Assembly (NCBI GenBank): GCA_003991915.1
Contig: RQTK01000022.1
Coordinates: 957,185-1,021,184, forward strand
Reading direction: 5' to 3'
Length of the DNA: 64,000 nt
Source: Elysia chlorotica
Lineage: Eukaryota > Mollusca > Gastropoda > Plakobranchidae
Shown here: positions 42,394 to 52,916 of the stretch, piece by piece
How the letters are laid out: each line of letters starts with the position of its first letter
How positions within the stretch are numbered: position 1 is the stretch's first letter
The notes under the pieces: generated by a model
The model's input: the letters and a program-made list of their open reading frames with translations, nothing else
Databases searched by the model: none
Told to the model about the DNA's origin: nothing
Position numbers and translations under genes: made by a program

Positions 42394-42868
42394 CGAGGGC
42401 AGGCTGATAAATAAGGGCCGTTTTTTAATAACTTTTTTATTTGAAGGACTACAGAAGCAAGTTACACATCAAATGAAAGCTTAGAGTCTCCCCTATCTGA
42501 TGAACTATCATTTTTCAACATAGTCACCATCGCGTTCAATACAGAGGCGCCAGCGTTGTACAAGTTTTCTCATGCCGTCGGCGAAGAATTCTGGTGTCTG
42601 GGATGGGCACCAAGAGCGAACATCCGCCTCAACTTCTGCATCGTTTACATAGTGATTTCCTTTGAGATGTTTCTTCAGCAAAGGAAATAAGAAAAAGTCA
42701 GACGGGGCCAAATCAGGACTGTATGACGGATGTGGTATGGTAGGAAGTTCCAACTGCTGTAAAGAGCACTGGGTTTGGCGACTGGTGTGTGGCCGAGCAT
42801 TATCGTGCTGGATGACAACGTCTTTGACTTTGTCCTGTCGAACCCGTCTGAGCACCAACAGAAGGTAG
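42394..42868 (-). pseudogene. mariner-type transposase fragment (C-terminal half) with terminal repeat
   Basis: Frame 42858-42508 contains HDNARPHTSRQTQ and SYSPDLAPSDFFLFPLLKKH, the second and third catalytic Asp of a DD34D mariner (34 residues between them), then a normal C-terminus. The 3' end CGAGGGCAGGCTGATAAATA follows a TA. The N-terminal half and first Asp are absent, so it is non-autonomous. Confidence 0.85.
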
Positions 42869-43497
42869 ACGGAATGATTGTTGCAAATAGAAAAGTGAAA
42901 TAAATAGACATTGCAAATGCGCTTGACATTTCAAAAGAACGAGTTCATCACATTATCACAGTCCACCTTGGTTACAGGAAAGTCTCGGCAAGATGGGTAC
43001 CGAGACAGCTCACTGTGGAAATGAAGGCACAGAGGAAAACGATCTGTACACAACTGTTGGAAAGATTCACTCATGACGGCGAGCGTTTTCTGCGGAGCAT
43101 CATCACTGGTGACGAGTCTTGGGTGCATCACTATGACCCAGAGAGCAAGATGCAGTCTATGCAGTACCGACACAAGAACTCTCCAGCCCCGAAGAAGTTC
43201 AAAGTCGTCGCATCAGCTCGAAAGGTTTTGCTGACAATATTCTGGGACTTGGAAGGTATCGTCCATATTTAGTTTTTGGAGCAAGGCACAATAATAAATT
43301 CAGAGAGATATGTGTCAACTCTGCGTGCATTGATGTGCCGACTCAGTCGGGTTCGACTGGACAAAGTCAAAGACGTTGTCATCCAGCACGATATTGCTTG
43401 GCCACACACCAGTCGCCAAACCCATTGCGCTTTACAGCAGTTGGAACTTCCTACCATACCACATCCGTCATACAGTCCTGATTTGGCCCCGTCTGAC
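42869..43497 (+). pseudogene. mariner-type transposase fragment (middle part), opposite orientation
   Basis: The frame reads IDIANALDISKERVHHIITV, WVPRQLTVEMKAQR, GDESWVHHYDPESK (first Asp), then an in-frame stop at 43270, then HDIAWPHTSRQT and SYSPDLAPSD, where it is cut off by the duplicated calsyntenin block. HDNARPH is mutated to HDIAWPH. It lacks both termini. Confidence 0.85.
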
Positions 43498-43500
43498 TAA

Positions 43501-44255
43501 GGAACCTACCTGAAAATGCTAAAACATTTGAAATAGAAGAAAGGTTATTGTTAAAACAAAAGGAGCCATATCAAGGCTCAGGTTTGATTGCCCGTTGCCA
43601 AAAAAAAATAACGTAGATCTTATTCTTTGTTCGATAGGTGATTCTCTGTAGAGCGTAGAGGTTCCCTCGATAACAAGGCAAAACAAATATGGCCGGAATT
43701 TGTGTATGCTAATGAATTACCATGACGTCAGGCAATTTTGTCGTCGATTTACGTATCGCAGTTATGATAAACTACAAATACAAATAAATAAATATAATAT
43801 TACTACAATAGCCTGTAAAACTATAATTGTTTCCGATATTAGTATTATTTTTAGAAATTTAAAAGTCATTATATTGTAAAGTTCATGTTTGATATTTTTG
43901 AGGAGGGAGAAGTTTTATAAACTCAACAGCAGCCCCCTCAATGAAGAGCGGAAAAAGGAGTTCCACACGACATTCGTGGAATAATCTCTATTCTTAGCTG
44001 GTCTTGTCAGTCAAGAAATAATTATTTATGATACATGTTCATGTAATTTTGTTTTGTACGCAGAAATGTTCTCTTCTGATCTAGGTTACAATTATTGGCT
44101 GTAAAGTTAGTTAGGATAAACATAAGTGAAGAATTTGGTCCAATATATTTGAGTTACATTATAGGTTTTTTTTTTATTGTTTTGTTTTTTTAAGCTAGTT
44201 CTCTATTATCTATAATTAAGCTTCCTTTTCGTACTCAGACCACGTTGCCAACAAA
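43501..44255. repeat. segmental duplication copy B: distal calsyntenin exon 1 and promoter
   Basis: 755 bp, nearly identical to 41611-42367, in the same orientation, starting directly at the truncated mariner. Differences include a 1-base loss in the signal peptide codons and a 2-base loss in the upstream region. Confidence 0.95.
43509..43568 (-). pseudogene. duplicated calsyntenin exon 1, frameshifted
   Basis: ATG and the first 13 codons match the intact exon, then one missing base changes the frame and gives a stop three codons later (MAPFVLTITFLLFQMF, stop). The TCAG|GTAGGT donor is retained. As a first coding exon it is dead; as a noncoding 5' exon it could still splice. Confidence 0.85.
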
Positions 44256-44259
44256 GTAG

Positions 44260-44900
44260 GTGGGCCTCGTAATTTTTGTTTTTCTGTTTCTATAGTGCAT
44301 GCACTTCATACGTTTGGCTATTCGCGCGTGTGTAAATCTTGTCAAGTTCTGATTTTTTTTTAATTTTTTTTTTGAATGCCAAAATTTTGATTTCTAGTCT
44401 TTTCAGATCCTTGTCAGATGACTCTCGGGGGTCGTTGTTGGCGTGCTTATGTGTCTGGCTGACGTGTGCTTTAAGTCATGGTGAAGTTGGCTGGATGGCT
44501 ATATGTTATTTTTTCAAATGACACCCAACTAGGCTGATGGGTTTGGAGTGTTTTCTATGCATAAAGCGCGTCGAAATGATTGCTGGTAAGGAATCCGAAT
44601 GATCCTCTTGACTGGACTGGTCGTCGGGGGAACGAATTTACTTTTTTGTCATTGTTATCACTGCAGGTCCCACAACTGACTGTATTGTATAAACGAGAAG
44701 ACTTTAACAGAGAAATGTGACGTTAAATTTAGCCTTTCTTTGACTTCGTTAGCCCTTTTCTATTTGTTTTTAATCCATTGCTACCATTGTTGCGCTATAT
44801 ACCTTTTTACTGGTTTAGATTATATAGTCATTTCTGAAGTGATGGTCCTTTTTTAGGCTGCGGTTCCCACAATTAAAGTCTGACATTTGCACATGCCGTA
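44260..44900. other. noncoding DNA, nothing recognised
   Basis: No domain-bearing frame or repeat family identified between the end of copy B and the next tandem duplication. Confidence 0.4.
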
Positions 44901-44905
44901 ACCGG

Positions 44906-45330
44906 TGACACCATATTAATATAAAAACCCTATTCTTTACCAGTCTAGTTATTTGGCACCATTATAAGAGTATGAAGAGTTATGCAAGTGATAGAGACAG
45001 ACACACAAATAGTAGGCCTACTATTTTAAAAAGCACAAGCTTCAATGCAAGTGAGAAAGAGCATTTTGTAATGAAAGACAGTGACGTAACCCATGTGCAT
45101 TTCCACTTATTAAATAATTATACGTGTTTGTTTTTCTGGAGAATGTGGTGCAATATGACACCATATTAATATAAAATCCCTATTCTTTACCAGTCTAGTT
45201 ATTTGGCACCATCATAAGAGTATGAAGAAAGAGCATTGTGTAATGAAAGACTGTCACATAACCCATGTGCCTTTCCACTTATTAAATATACACACGTGTT
45301 TGCTTTTCTGGAGAATGTGGTGCCAATTTT
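44906..45330. repeat. direct tandem duplication, offset 250 bp
   Basis: TGACACCATATTAATATAAA starts at 44906 and 45156. Both copies run through TTATTTGGCACCAT to TTTCTGGAGAATGTGGTG, with an internal deletion in the second. Confidence 0.85.
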
Positions 45331-45682
45331 GCACAATCAAGCCACAGCTAACAAGGACACTGAACATATTTGATTGTTAATATTTGAAAGAATGCATATA
45401 ACTAAGACACGTGTTCAGGAACATGTGCAGTAACACAAAATGTAAAAGACCGCATACGAAGCATACATGTACAAACATTTAACCAAAAATGCAGAAACGT
45501 ATGCTCACTGTGCGTACTATGCTACATGTATAACAATCATTACTGAACATACTTTTATTCCTCATGCAAACGAAATTAAAAGTGAAGTAGAATGTTAAAA
45601 GCAAATAGAGTAAAGTAGGCCTACATGTTCGATACAAATACAGGCAGTATCGCCATCCAACGGCGCGTTTCTTCGTCCATCT

Positions 45683-45806
45683 TCGACGACGACGACGACG
45701 ACGACGACGACAACAACAACAACAACATCAACATCATCATCATCCTCCTCATCATCATAATCATCATCATCATCATCATAATCATCATCATCATCATCAT
45801 CATCAT

Positions 45807-45850
<44 letters not shown>

Positions 45851-45857
45851 ACAACAA
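45683..45857. repeat. compound trinucleotide array (ACG)n-(ACA)n-(ATC)n
   Basis: GAC units grade into AAC units and then into a long ATC/TCA array with TAA interruptions. It causes poly-Asp, poly-Met and poly-Ile shadow frames. Confidence 0.95.
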
Positions 45858-45869
45858 CTACAGTTAATA

Positions 45870-48050
45870 CGATTATATTAAGGATAAGGAATGAAAATAC
45901 TCGACTGCAACTAAACAATGCAAAGTGCAAATCATGGTAAACCATTTTAAGATGGTTTTCAGGAGCAGAACTCGTCGCAAATGAGAACAGGTGAACTGGT
46001 GCTATATCATGAATGATGACTTCTATCTGTTTGTATAATATTGTACTGCATGTGCAACAGTTTGGTAGATTGGAGGCCGCGGTGGCACACGCAGAACGCA
46101 CATCTTCTATTGGAAAAGTTGTCGGCTCGACACTCGCTCTTATCTTTGCGTTTTTTTTTACCCGATGATTAGGTGCCAACTGGGCTGGTGTCGCTGTTAG
46201 TGTATTTTCTTCATTTCCACCACGCAAAGAATAATTACAGGTACTTAAAAGTTTGGATGATATTTATGTTTTGTTATACACTCTAAATTTTAAAGTAAGT
46301 TTCTGATCTGTGTTTTTTCCCCTTCTCCTCTTACTTTCGGTTTATTTTGATGATCCATAAGAATTCATACCAATTTTCTTGTGGTAATTAGTTTCACAAT
46401 TGTTTCTATTAAACTCTTTAATCGTTCTGTTTCCAACGAGTCTATAATACTAGTCCAATGAATTACCTTGCCTTAATACGAGTGTAGTCTACATTGTAAT
46501 GTGCTTTCATTGTTATTGTAGGCTCTAATCATTTTGACATAATATTATTTTTAGTTTGAAACCACATTGCGTTATTAATGCAATTTTATGTAATAAACAC
46601 TTTGACCTGTTTCTTTTATTTATTTCTTTAAATTAAATTAGTAAAAGTTAAATGTAGATTGCTCTAATTTTGAAAACAAAACAAACCTTTCCGCTTCATA
46701 CGTCATACGTAAAGTTACACCAGTATTATTTTATTATTATTTTTGTGATAGTTTGCGCTAATTTTAAAATAGTTTCCTGATGAGACAAAGTCCTCTTACA
46801 ATAACATCAGTCTCATTTTTGGTTACATAATAATCTATATTATAGATTATGCTCATGACATCTATCTAGTTCAGTCAGACATGCCAACCGTAGACCAGAA
46901 AAGATATTTTGGATATACTTTGTTGCACTGCTTTGGCTAAAAATAAATGCCCTAAGCTCTCATGACTGTCCTGCATTCTGCTGAGAGAAAAAATTTAACA
47001 AAAACAGAATTACATAATAAGCTTATGTGATAAAAAAATCATGACCGAGGCGGATAGAACGAGTTGAAAGATTGCCACTAGGAAAGTTACATTATGTCAT
47101 AGGTTCGGCTTCGTTTACTTATACATGTACATATCACATTCCCTCCCCTTCCCCTTAGTTCTATTATGTGTACCTTTTGAATATTTGCTTCATGTTAAGT
47201 TAAGAATAACATAATAATAGACATAGCAACTAAAGACCTTGACCGTAAGATTGTTTTCTTTGTTTCACAAAACTGACGAAATTTGGTATGGAGGTAAATA
47301 TTTTTTTTTCATGATTTTTGTGATTTTCGAGCCAAGATAGCGAAGTTTTGGCCTGCAATCTAGTGCTTTAAAAAAACACAACTTCACTGGCAACCCTGTT
47401 CTCATTCTCGGTGTTTGACGGGGAAACAACTTAGCTTTCGCCGAATGACGGTTGTTTTGTTTCCTGAAGTTCATTCCATTCCAATGATCATTTCAAGGTC
47501 CATGACCTAGGTTAAATCTAGACTAGATCTAGATCTGGGTGAGTTGAACAATCTAATGGGTCTCCATAATGTAATCTTAGCCCTGCAATCTTTTTTTAAA
47601 ATAAACTACTCCAGACTTAAAAATAATACATAGATCTATCTAATCAAGGTTGCAGGTGGACCTCACTTCCTTTCGATTGTCATAGATTCTAGGATGTAAG
47701 CTCTATGCATACGATACATTATGATTATTTTACAAAGCATTTTTTTAGGGAATCGCTTCTGGTGGAAGGCCCGAGGCCTGACCCCGTGGGCCCTGCCTTA
47801 AATACGGCACTGAATCTAATGTATCTAATTTAGATCTAGGGCCGCAAGTATTTATAATTCATGTAGGCCTAGCTTATTTTATATCAAGTTTACAAGCCTT
47901 GTTGTTCGCATAATATTCTTATGGCGAGTTTTGAGCTACTCGGCTAGACTGCAATTAGGCCTACTTTAAGTCTCTAGAATCTAATCTAGATCTAAATTTT
48001 AGAATCTCCCGCTCTTCTAGATTTCACTATTTAGCTCTTGGTTTTTAGAC
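45870..48050. other. AT-rich noncoding DNA
   Basis: No gene is recognised. 46075-46145 carries a weak tRNA-like head (GTCGGCTCGACACTCG) too degraded to assign. TCTAGATCT palindromes cluster near 47520-47540 and 47980-48000. Confidence 0.4.
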
Positions 48051-48056
48051 CTTTTC

Positions 48057-48061
<5 letters not shown>

Positions 48062-48115
<54 letters not shown>
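48062..48115. repeat. (CT)n microsatellite
   Basis: About 27 CT units next to the left edge of the 1,025-bp tandem duplication. Confidence 0.95.
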
Positions 48116-48117
<2 letters not shown>

Positions 48118-48154
48118 CTGGTCATACATGTATTAATAAATAATTATGTATATG

Positions 48155-50050
48155 AACATCTGGGAAATCGTTCCTTCTATATATAGATCAAAATTCACCT
48201 ATTAAGTTGGTCTTACCATATTAGTGGTTGTCGTGCTGGTGTTGATAGCATCAGAAGAAGTAGTAGTATCATTACATGTAAAATGAGGAGGAAAAAGTAG
48301 AGAATGGCTGCAATCAAGAATTCTACAATGGAAAAAGTGGTCTGGAAAAGTAAAATGTATAATATGCATTTCAAATACAATTTCCATACAAGACTGGTTA
48401 GAGTTGAATGGGATGTGCATGCGTATGTGTGTGTGTGTGTGTGTGGGGTGGAGTATGGTTAGTCTATGACCATTTTTATAACCCAAGCAGCTAAATGTTT
48501 AGACATGTATTCTCCCATTCTTATTTGCAGTAAGGTTAGAAGACAAATTCCAACAGATTAGTAATCTGGCTTTTTAAGCTATGGGGCATTTGGATGAAAT
48601 TACAAGAAAAAGAAGCCCCAATGTCAGTTTGTTAACAGGACGTTTGAAGCCAAGTAGTCTTGGTAAGTTGGAAGGAGAAAAATCCCAACACTATATATGG
48701 ACGCTTAGATTAGTACGAGTTATTTGCAATAGAGAAAAAAAACTCAACACATTTTAAACAGGATTTTTAGAGCTAAGCAAGGATATTTGCAGTAAAATCA
48801 TCAGGACAGAGAGTTGCCTTTTTTAACAATGGTTCGCGAATGGCCTGTTTAAAATGCAACACCTGAGGCTAGAGAGTTATTTATAATTTGAGACACACAA
48901 AATATCAAAATGTCTCATAAACAAGAATTTTGGTATAGGATCTAGATCACATGATTTAGGAGAAGAGGACATTATCAACTCTTTTTCGGTTGCCATTTTA
49001 AATGTGTAAAAAGAAACTCCAAGAAATGTTTCATGATTTGGCGACAGATCTGTTCTACTACTGTGAAGTGATAGTCTGATCTTGTCTATCTTATTTTGGA
49101 AAAGTAGTCTAAACTTATCAGGTAATTCGTGAGCTAAGAACAACGTTAGAATGTTTGTGCTAAGTCTTTTTCCAAACATAACATCTGGGAAATCGTTCCT
49201 TCTATATATAGATCAAAATTCACCTATTAAGTTGGTCTTACCATATTAGTGGTTGTCGTGCTGGTGTTGATAGCATCAGAAGAAGTAGTAGTATCATTAC
49301 ATGTAAAATGAGGAGGAAAAAGTAGAGAATGGCTGCAATCAAGAATTTTACAATGGAAAAAGTGGTCTGGAAAAGTAAAATGTATAATATGCATTTCAAA
49401 TACAATTTCCATACAAGACTGGTTAGAGTTGAATGGGATGTGCATGCGTATGTGTGTGTGTGTGTGTGTGGGGTGGAGTATGGTTAGTCTATGACCATTT
49501 TTATAACCCAAGCAGCTAAATGTTTAGACATGTATTCTCCCATTCTTATTTGCAGTAAGGTTAGAAGACAAATTCCAACAGATTAGTAATCTGGCTTTTT
49601 AAGCTATGGGGCATTTGCATGAAATTACAAGAAAAAGAAGCCCCAATGTCAGTTTGTTAACAGGACGTTTGAAGCCAAGTAGTCTTGGTAAGTTGGAAGG
49701 AGAAAAATCCCAACACTATATGGACGCTTAGATTAGTACGAGTTATTTGCAATAAAGAAAAAAAACTCAACACATTTTGAACAGGATTTTTAGAGCTAAG
49801 CAAGGATATTTGCAGTAAAATCATCAGGACAGAGAGTTGCCTTTTTTAAAAATGGTTCGCGAATGTCCTGTTTAAAATACAACACCTGAGGCTAGAGAGT
49901 TATTTATAATTTGAGTCACAGAATCACCAAAATATCAAAATGTCTCATAAACAAGAATATTGGTATAGGATCTAGATCACATGATTTAGGAGAAGAGGAC
50001 ATTATCAACTCTTTTTCGGTTGCCATTTTAAATGTGTAAAAAGAAACTCC
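48155..50050. repeat. 1,025-bp-offset tandem duplication
   Basis: 48155-49020 and 49180-50050 are near-identical direct copies (a TATA dinucleotide indel, an ACAGAATCACC-type insertion and scattered substitutions). Each contains a GT microsatellite (48424-48444, 49449-49469), a block of the degenerate 70-90 bp repeat and a piece of LINE reverse transcriptase. Confidence 0.95.
48877..49179 (-). pseudogene. non-LTR retrotransposon fragment (family B), linker to reverse transcriptase
   Basis: Reads LPDKFRLLFQNKIDKIRLSL, then ATEKELIMSSSPKSCDLDPI and P. The 'F-x-x-KI-x-KIR' followed by 'SKPKSCDLDPIPT' pattern typifies the region between endonuclease and RT in Jockey/RTE-like LINEs. The RT catalytic core is absent. 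Confidence 0.7.
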
Positions 50051-50530
50051 TAAGAGATCCGATAGGTTTACAATTTTAGTTTGTGCTTGCTAAGGACGCA
50101 GATGTCACCTCTCCGTCCACTCAGCCTGGGAAACGATAATACTTTGTATCCCACTGGTGTGGTGTTCATGCAAACAGAATAATTTCATCACTGCTCGGGT
50201 ATAGCCAAGAGACTCCATCAGGAAAGCAATGTCAGCCTGTTGTTCTACAATCTTATCTGCTATATTTTGTGCCTGATTTCTAACTGATTGCACATTTAGG
50301 TATCTGGATGGTGACATCACAGTTTTATTATTGAGATATGATGTTATAGCAATCAGGTCACGATATGTTGGCCGCTTTGCGTGATGTGGTTGGGGGAATA
50401 TGGGACGAGAGGAAATTAATGATGTTATCCCCCTTTGTTTCCTTTTCCCTGCTCTTTTCTCTTTGAACCGTTTAAAAGCTTTGTTTTGTTGATGCCTAGA
50501 TTTGACAAGGTTTTTAGAGCATCAAGTGAA
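49900..50530 (-). pseudogene. non-LTR retrotransposon fragment (family B), endonuclease start fused to RT start
   Basis: Minus-strand reading gives a basic stretch (RFKEKRAGKRKQRG), RPIFPQPHHAKRPTYRDLI, then MSPSRYLNVQSVRNQAQNIA and DIAFLMESLGY, the N-terminus of an apurinic-type endonuclease. It then stops and jumps to the SSSPKSCDLDPIP block. Most of the endonuclease is deleted. Confidence 0.65.
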
Positions 50531-50729
50531 GGGAAAGCATTTCTTATTTTTTAAACTCAACAGACAGTTTCTTGAATAAACAAACTTTTTGTTGTTGTCA
50601 GTGGTGACACCCAGGGTGAAAGAGCACTCAGTAACTATTTTGTCGACACACAGAACTCTGTTTGCATTAGTGTTTGCCTTGTAAACAAGGCTAAAAATGT
50701 AGAATGGCTATAACTAAGCTCACAAAGTC

Positions 50730-51075
50730 CATATTTATCAGTGAAATTCAAGAAAAATTCAACAATTGAGAAAACAGGTCTATATCAAAATTAACTTAGA
50801 GATTGGAAATAGTGTAACGCAAACATCAACACATTATTAAAAGGGCTTTTTTTTTTAGTCTTCTGAAGCTAAAGAGTATTTGCATTAAAGTTTGAAGGAA
50901 AACAACTCCAACAGTTTATATCAAGAAATGGAATTTTGAAGCTAAGACTGTAATAAGGGGTACATTGCAGAAAAGTTGGAAGTAGAAAAATTCCAACAGA
51001 TTATTAACAGGACTTTTGATTGAGGCTAACACTAGTAAGAGGTATAATTTGCAGTAAAGTTTGAACTTTAAGAAG
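50730..51075. repeat. degenerate 70-90 bp tandem repeat
   Basis: Units share TTGCAGTAAAGTTGGAAG, AAAATTCCAACAGATTATTA and ACAGGACTTTTGAAGCTAAG. Related units occur at 48525-48810 and, by duplication, 49545-49845. Confidence 0.6.
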
Positions 51076-51299
51076 AAAAGAAAAATGAACACAGCAGGTT
51101 ACTAATACCAAGGTTGCCAGTGCCAAGAAGTCCTAAGCTGGCTTAGTTTAGTATGCTTAAAAAAACACTGAGTCACAATGGACTTTATGTGCTACTGGTC
51201 CTAGATGTTTATTCAAGTGGAACGTAGTGCACATGGACCTTCTAATGGCTTTGGCATATTATGTATGTAGGCCTGCTTGCCAAAGTTGCTTGACTTGGC

Positions 51300-51490
51300 T
51301 GCATAGGGGGGCGTGGTTACCCTAGGGTAGAACATCAGCTCCTGACGCAGTAGGTCCGTGGTTCGAGCCGCTGTGATTTCTCCCCCTACTAGTTGGGTCG
51401 GTGTCAGTTTAATATGACCCGCTGAGACGAGTCATGCTATCCCCACCCTGTCTTGTGTGTGGCAGCACATAAAAATTGTCAGACTGTATA
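51300..51490 (+). mobile_element. SINE family A copy with tRNA-like head
   Basis: Head GGTAGAACATCAGCTCCTGA then GTCCGTGGTTCGAGCCG (B box), body CTAGTTGGGTCGGTGTCAGT and GTGTGGCAGCACATAAAAAT. It is the clearest 5' half of the family here. Confidence 0.75.
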
Positions 51491-52117
51491 ATTACTATGC
51501 TGCCCCAGTATTGCTTTTGACATAGGCTTCTACTGCCAGAATGTGCTGATCACATGTGCGGGATTGTATGGAGAATTGTGTGTAGGGTTGTAGGGAGAAT
51601 TATTTCTTTTCTTAACCCCTTATTATTCATCATGGTATATGATTGATTGATTCAGTCCGTCTTTGACCCAAGCTAAAGTGAATTTTTGTTGTTGTTGTTG
51701 TAGAAAGAAAAACAGTTAATAATAATAATATGTAGGTAAACTTGAAAAAATTATAAAATAGAATGACTTGATCTGAACCTAGAACAGGATACTAAGCTGC
51801 TGCTGCTGCTACTACATGTACTACTACCAGTACTACTACTGCTGCTACGGCTGCTGCTATTGATACCATTATCTACTACTAAAACCTCAACTATACTTTA
51901 ACTAAAGAGTCTGTTGACTGTCCTTTAATCTTCCTGTCTCTGCTACCTTTTAATCTCTCTCTTTCTCTCTGTCTAACTATCTCTGTCTCTGTCTGTCTTT
52001 CCACCCCACTCTCTATCGCTTGATTTTCTACTATCTGTCCATCCCTCTGTTTTTAGTGATTTGGTCTGTGTGTGTATATCTTCTTATATTCTTCGTCTTT
52101 TTTCTTCTGCCCCTTCC

Positions 52118-52180
52118 TACTCTCTCTCTCTCTCTCTCTCTGTCTTTCTTCACCCCTCTCTCTCTCTCTATCTCACCCCC
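52118..52180. repeat. CT-rich microsatellite upstream of the LRR-Ig gene
   Basis: Short CT arrays within a generally pyrimidine-rich stretch (51945-52240). Confidence 0.85.
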
Positions 52181-52893
52181 TTCTCTGTTTAGCTTCCTAA
52201 AATATTTTACCCTGTCATGCAATCACTTGTTTATATCTTTTTGACTTTTTGAGGTTCAGTATGTTTTTATAATACATGTAGATGATTCTCTTCCTATATA
52301 AGTTGCCCATTTTTACATTTTCCTTCTTTTATAAAGAGGCCGATAGCCTATTTCTGTGTTATGCAAGTAAAATAGACATTTTTAATCATGCTGGCATTTC
52401 CTAGCTGTTGAGCATGGTTATATGTTTTCATTTTGAAATAATTGTTTTATATGTGGAAAGGTGAGGCAGAATATATTGAACTATGTAGGATGGAAGTAAA
52501 GTTTAGCCCAATAATGAAGTACTCTGCACATATGTAGCTTTGTCGTCCTGTAATATTCAGTGGGCTCACTTAGATTCAAAGCTTCCTCTTTAAGTTAAAG
52601 TTCCAAGTAATTAAGATATTACAAGATAATGAGGTCTATTCTACCTTGAACTATCTTGTTCTTAAAAAGTGACTCATGGGGGAAAAGCAAATGACATTTT
52701 TTTCTAGATGAGCTCTCTAATTACCCAGGACTTCAGAACTACAATTACTTTTACTTATATCAAGTGAAATTAGCCAAACTCCAAGTGACTATGGTATTAT
52801 CTAATAATATGTTGATATTAATATTTAACAATTTAATCCTTTCCTTTTATAACATTTTCTCTCTTCACGACTTTATTTCCTATTCTATTTATA

Positions 52894-52895
52894 AG
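52894..52895 (+). other. splice acceptor for the LRR-Ig coding exon
   Basis: Pyrimidine-rich TTTCCTATTCTATTTATAAG precedes GTGGATTC and the start codon, so upstream 5' UTR exons are expected further left. None could be identified. Confidence 0.5.
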
Positions 52896-52916
52896 GTGGA
52901 TTCTAAAGCCCCTGCC

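Noticed and set aside
48202..49511. Repeated 94-codon frame beginning MGYKNGHRLT as a gene pair
   Set aside because: It is a translation of the 1,025-bp duplication through a GT repeat and T-rich DNA. No domain, and it has the same features in both copies only because they are duplicates.
52764..52916. N-terminal extension of the LRR-Ig frame
   Set aside because: The extra 51 residues precede a proper signal peptide and cross a good splice acceptor, so they are intron/UTR read-through.
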